From Bacillus thermotolerans (GTDB lineage: Bacteria > Bacillota > Bacilli > Bacillales > Domibacillaceae), in contig NZ_JWJE02000003.1 of assembly GCF_000812025.2 (NCBI RefSeq), positions 80,694 through 144,693 on the forward strand: a DNA stretch of 64,000 nucleotides, in the 5' to 3' direction. Under the pieces are notes generated by a model. That model made no database searches. It was not told the origin of the DNA and worked only from the letters and a program-made list of their open reading frames with translations. Below are positions 63,590-64,000 of the stretch, one piece after another. Within the stretch, counting starts at the first letter, position 1; every line of letters starts with the position of its first letter. Made by a program: the position numbers and the translations under genes.

Positions 63590-64000
63590 TTAAATGGAAT
63601 CTTCTATAATATGAGAAGTGAGGTGGAGACCAATTTTCTGTAAAGAGCGGAGTTTGGCCCACTTTTTCAAGTTTTGTATGATGGCAGTCATCAAAACTTG
63701 CGTTTTCACTTTTTGAACTCCACGGTAACGTGCATAGCGCAGACCGTGGAGTTCTTTACTGTGTGCAAAGCTTAATTCAACGGTGGATGGCCGAACAGAA
63801 CGCAAGATTTTTCCCCGCAGAGACAGGCGCTGCTGGCGCAGTTCATTATACGTCTCCTGATGAATGGATAGACGAAGCACCCGGTCTTCTCCCGGTTTTT
63901 TCGCAAATGGGCACCCCGCAAGGGCAAGCGTAAAGATCTTCCTTTATTCGGCGGAATTGAGTCCGGCGGCACTGTGGATGTTCCTTCACGGGTATTCGGC
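63590..64000 (-). pseudogene. IS1182-like transposase remnant, C-terminal part, frameshifted
   Basis: The final 100 codons on the minus strand read as the end of a DDE transposase of the IS1182/IS4-like group (VELSFAHSKELHGLRYARYRG, VQKVKTQVLMTAIIQNLKKWAKL, with the late Glu of the DDE triad). Upstream, the same frame meets a TAA at about 63945, while another frame carries the preceding family motif (FRRIKEDLYACPCG) before running into a stop; the Cys-rich middle found in intact copies is missing. So the gene has at least one frameshift plus a probable deletion. It is also cut by the window edge. Confidence 0.72.

Noticed and set aside
63772..63972. Separate small gene on the minus strand
   Set aside because: It is an out-of-frame reading of the broken transposase.
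1..64000. CRISPR array, tRNA or rRNA genes, prophage
   Set aside because: I looked for short regularly spaced direct repeats, clover-leaf sequences with CCA-type ends, rRNA motifs and phage structural genes, and found none that I can support.

Overview
The window looks like a chromosome segment of a spore-forming, motile, Gram-positive Bacillaceae bacterium. The backbone ctpB - ftsX - ftsE - cccB, then prfB - secA - hpf - fliT - fliS - fliD, follows the order I know from Bacillus subtilis. Ribosome binding sites are of the strong AGGAGG type, with frequent TTG and GTG starts. sigma-A, sigma-D, TnrA and CcpA-type sites all fit a Bacillus. Species cannot be fixed from the sequence alone. I adjusted many starts to agree with ribosome binding sites, signal peptides or overlaps with the gene before.

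Left part (1-31 kb, almost all minus strand). CtpB protease (cut by the window edge), a Cys/Met PLP enzyme, a ResA-like thioredoxin coupled to an unknown membrane protein, a YjcZ-type micro-protein, an EnvC-like M23 protein with FtsX and FtsE, and cytochrome c551. Then comes a complete nitrite-assimilation module: nirC, sirB, sumT, nirD, nirB and, divergently, the nitrogen regulator tnrA. TnrA boxes lie about 50 bp upstream of predicted starts of nirC, nirB and tnrA. After a GntR regulator and brnQ come prfB with its programmed frameshift, an array of about 121-bp hairpin repeats, secA, a second SEC-C protein, a secreted Pro/Glu repeat protein, hpf, fliT, fliS, fliD, a carboxylesterase, an APC permease and an aldehyde dehydrogenase.

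Middle (31-44 kb). A candidate small RNA gene sits at 31.2 kb with its own promoter, a CcpA site inside that promoter, three hairpins and a terminator. It is followed by a YbjQ-family/small membrane protein pair, a metallo-beta-lactamase-fold hydrolase, a DUF378 protein and a GNAT. Next is a two-gene unit of an ATP-grasp ligase and a large protein in which I see a papain-like Q/C/H/N arrangement. Then a surface SLT-like protein with SLH repeats, a chemotaxis receptor under a sigma-D promoter, an OhrR-glutathione peroxidase operon with a clear operator, and a flagellin away from the fli genes.

Right part (44-64 kb). Pyruvate carboxylase lies beside the lactate-use genes lutABC, the lactate permease and lutR. 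Two matching LutR-type palindromes and a CcpA site sit in the lut promoters. Then come a cation efflux protein, a second aldehyde dehydrogenase with an AraC regulator that appears 5'-truncated, a class III aminotransferase, a GNAT, and a formaldehyde module (HxlR, glutathione-independent formaldehyde dehydrogenase, GlcG/HbpS protein). The window ends with an AT-rich SLH protein gene and a decayed IS1182-like transposase.
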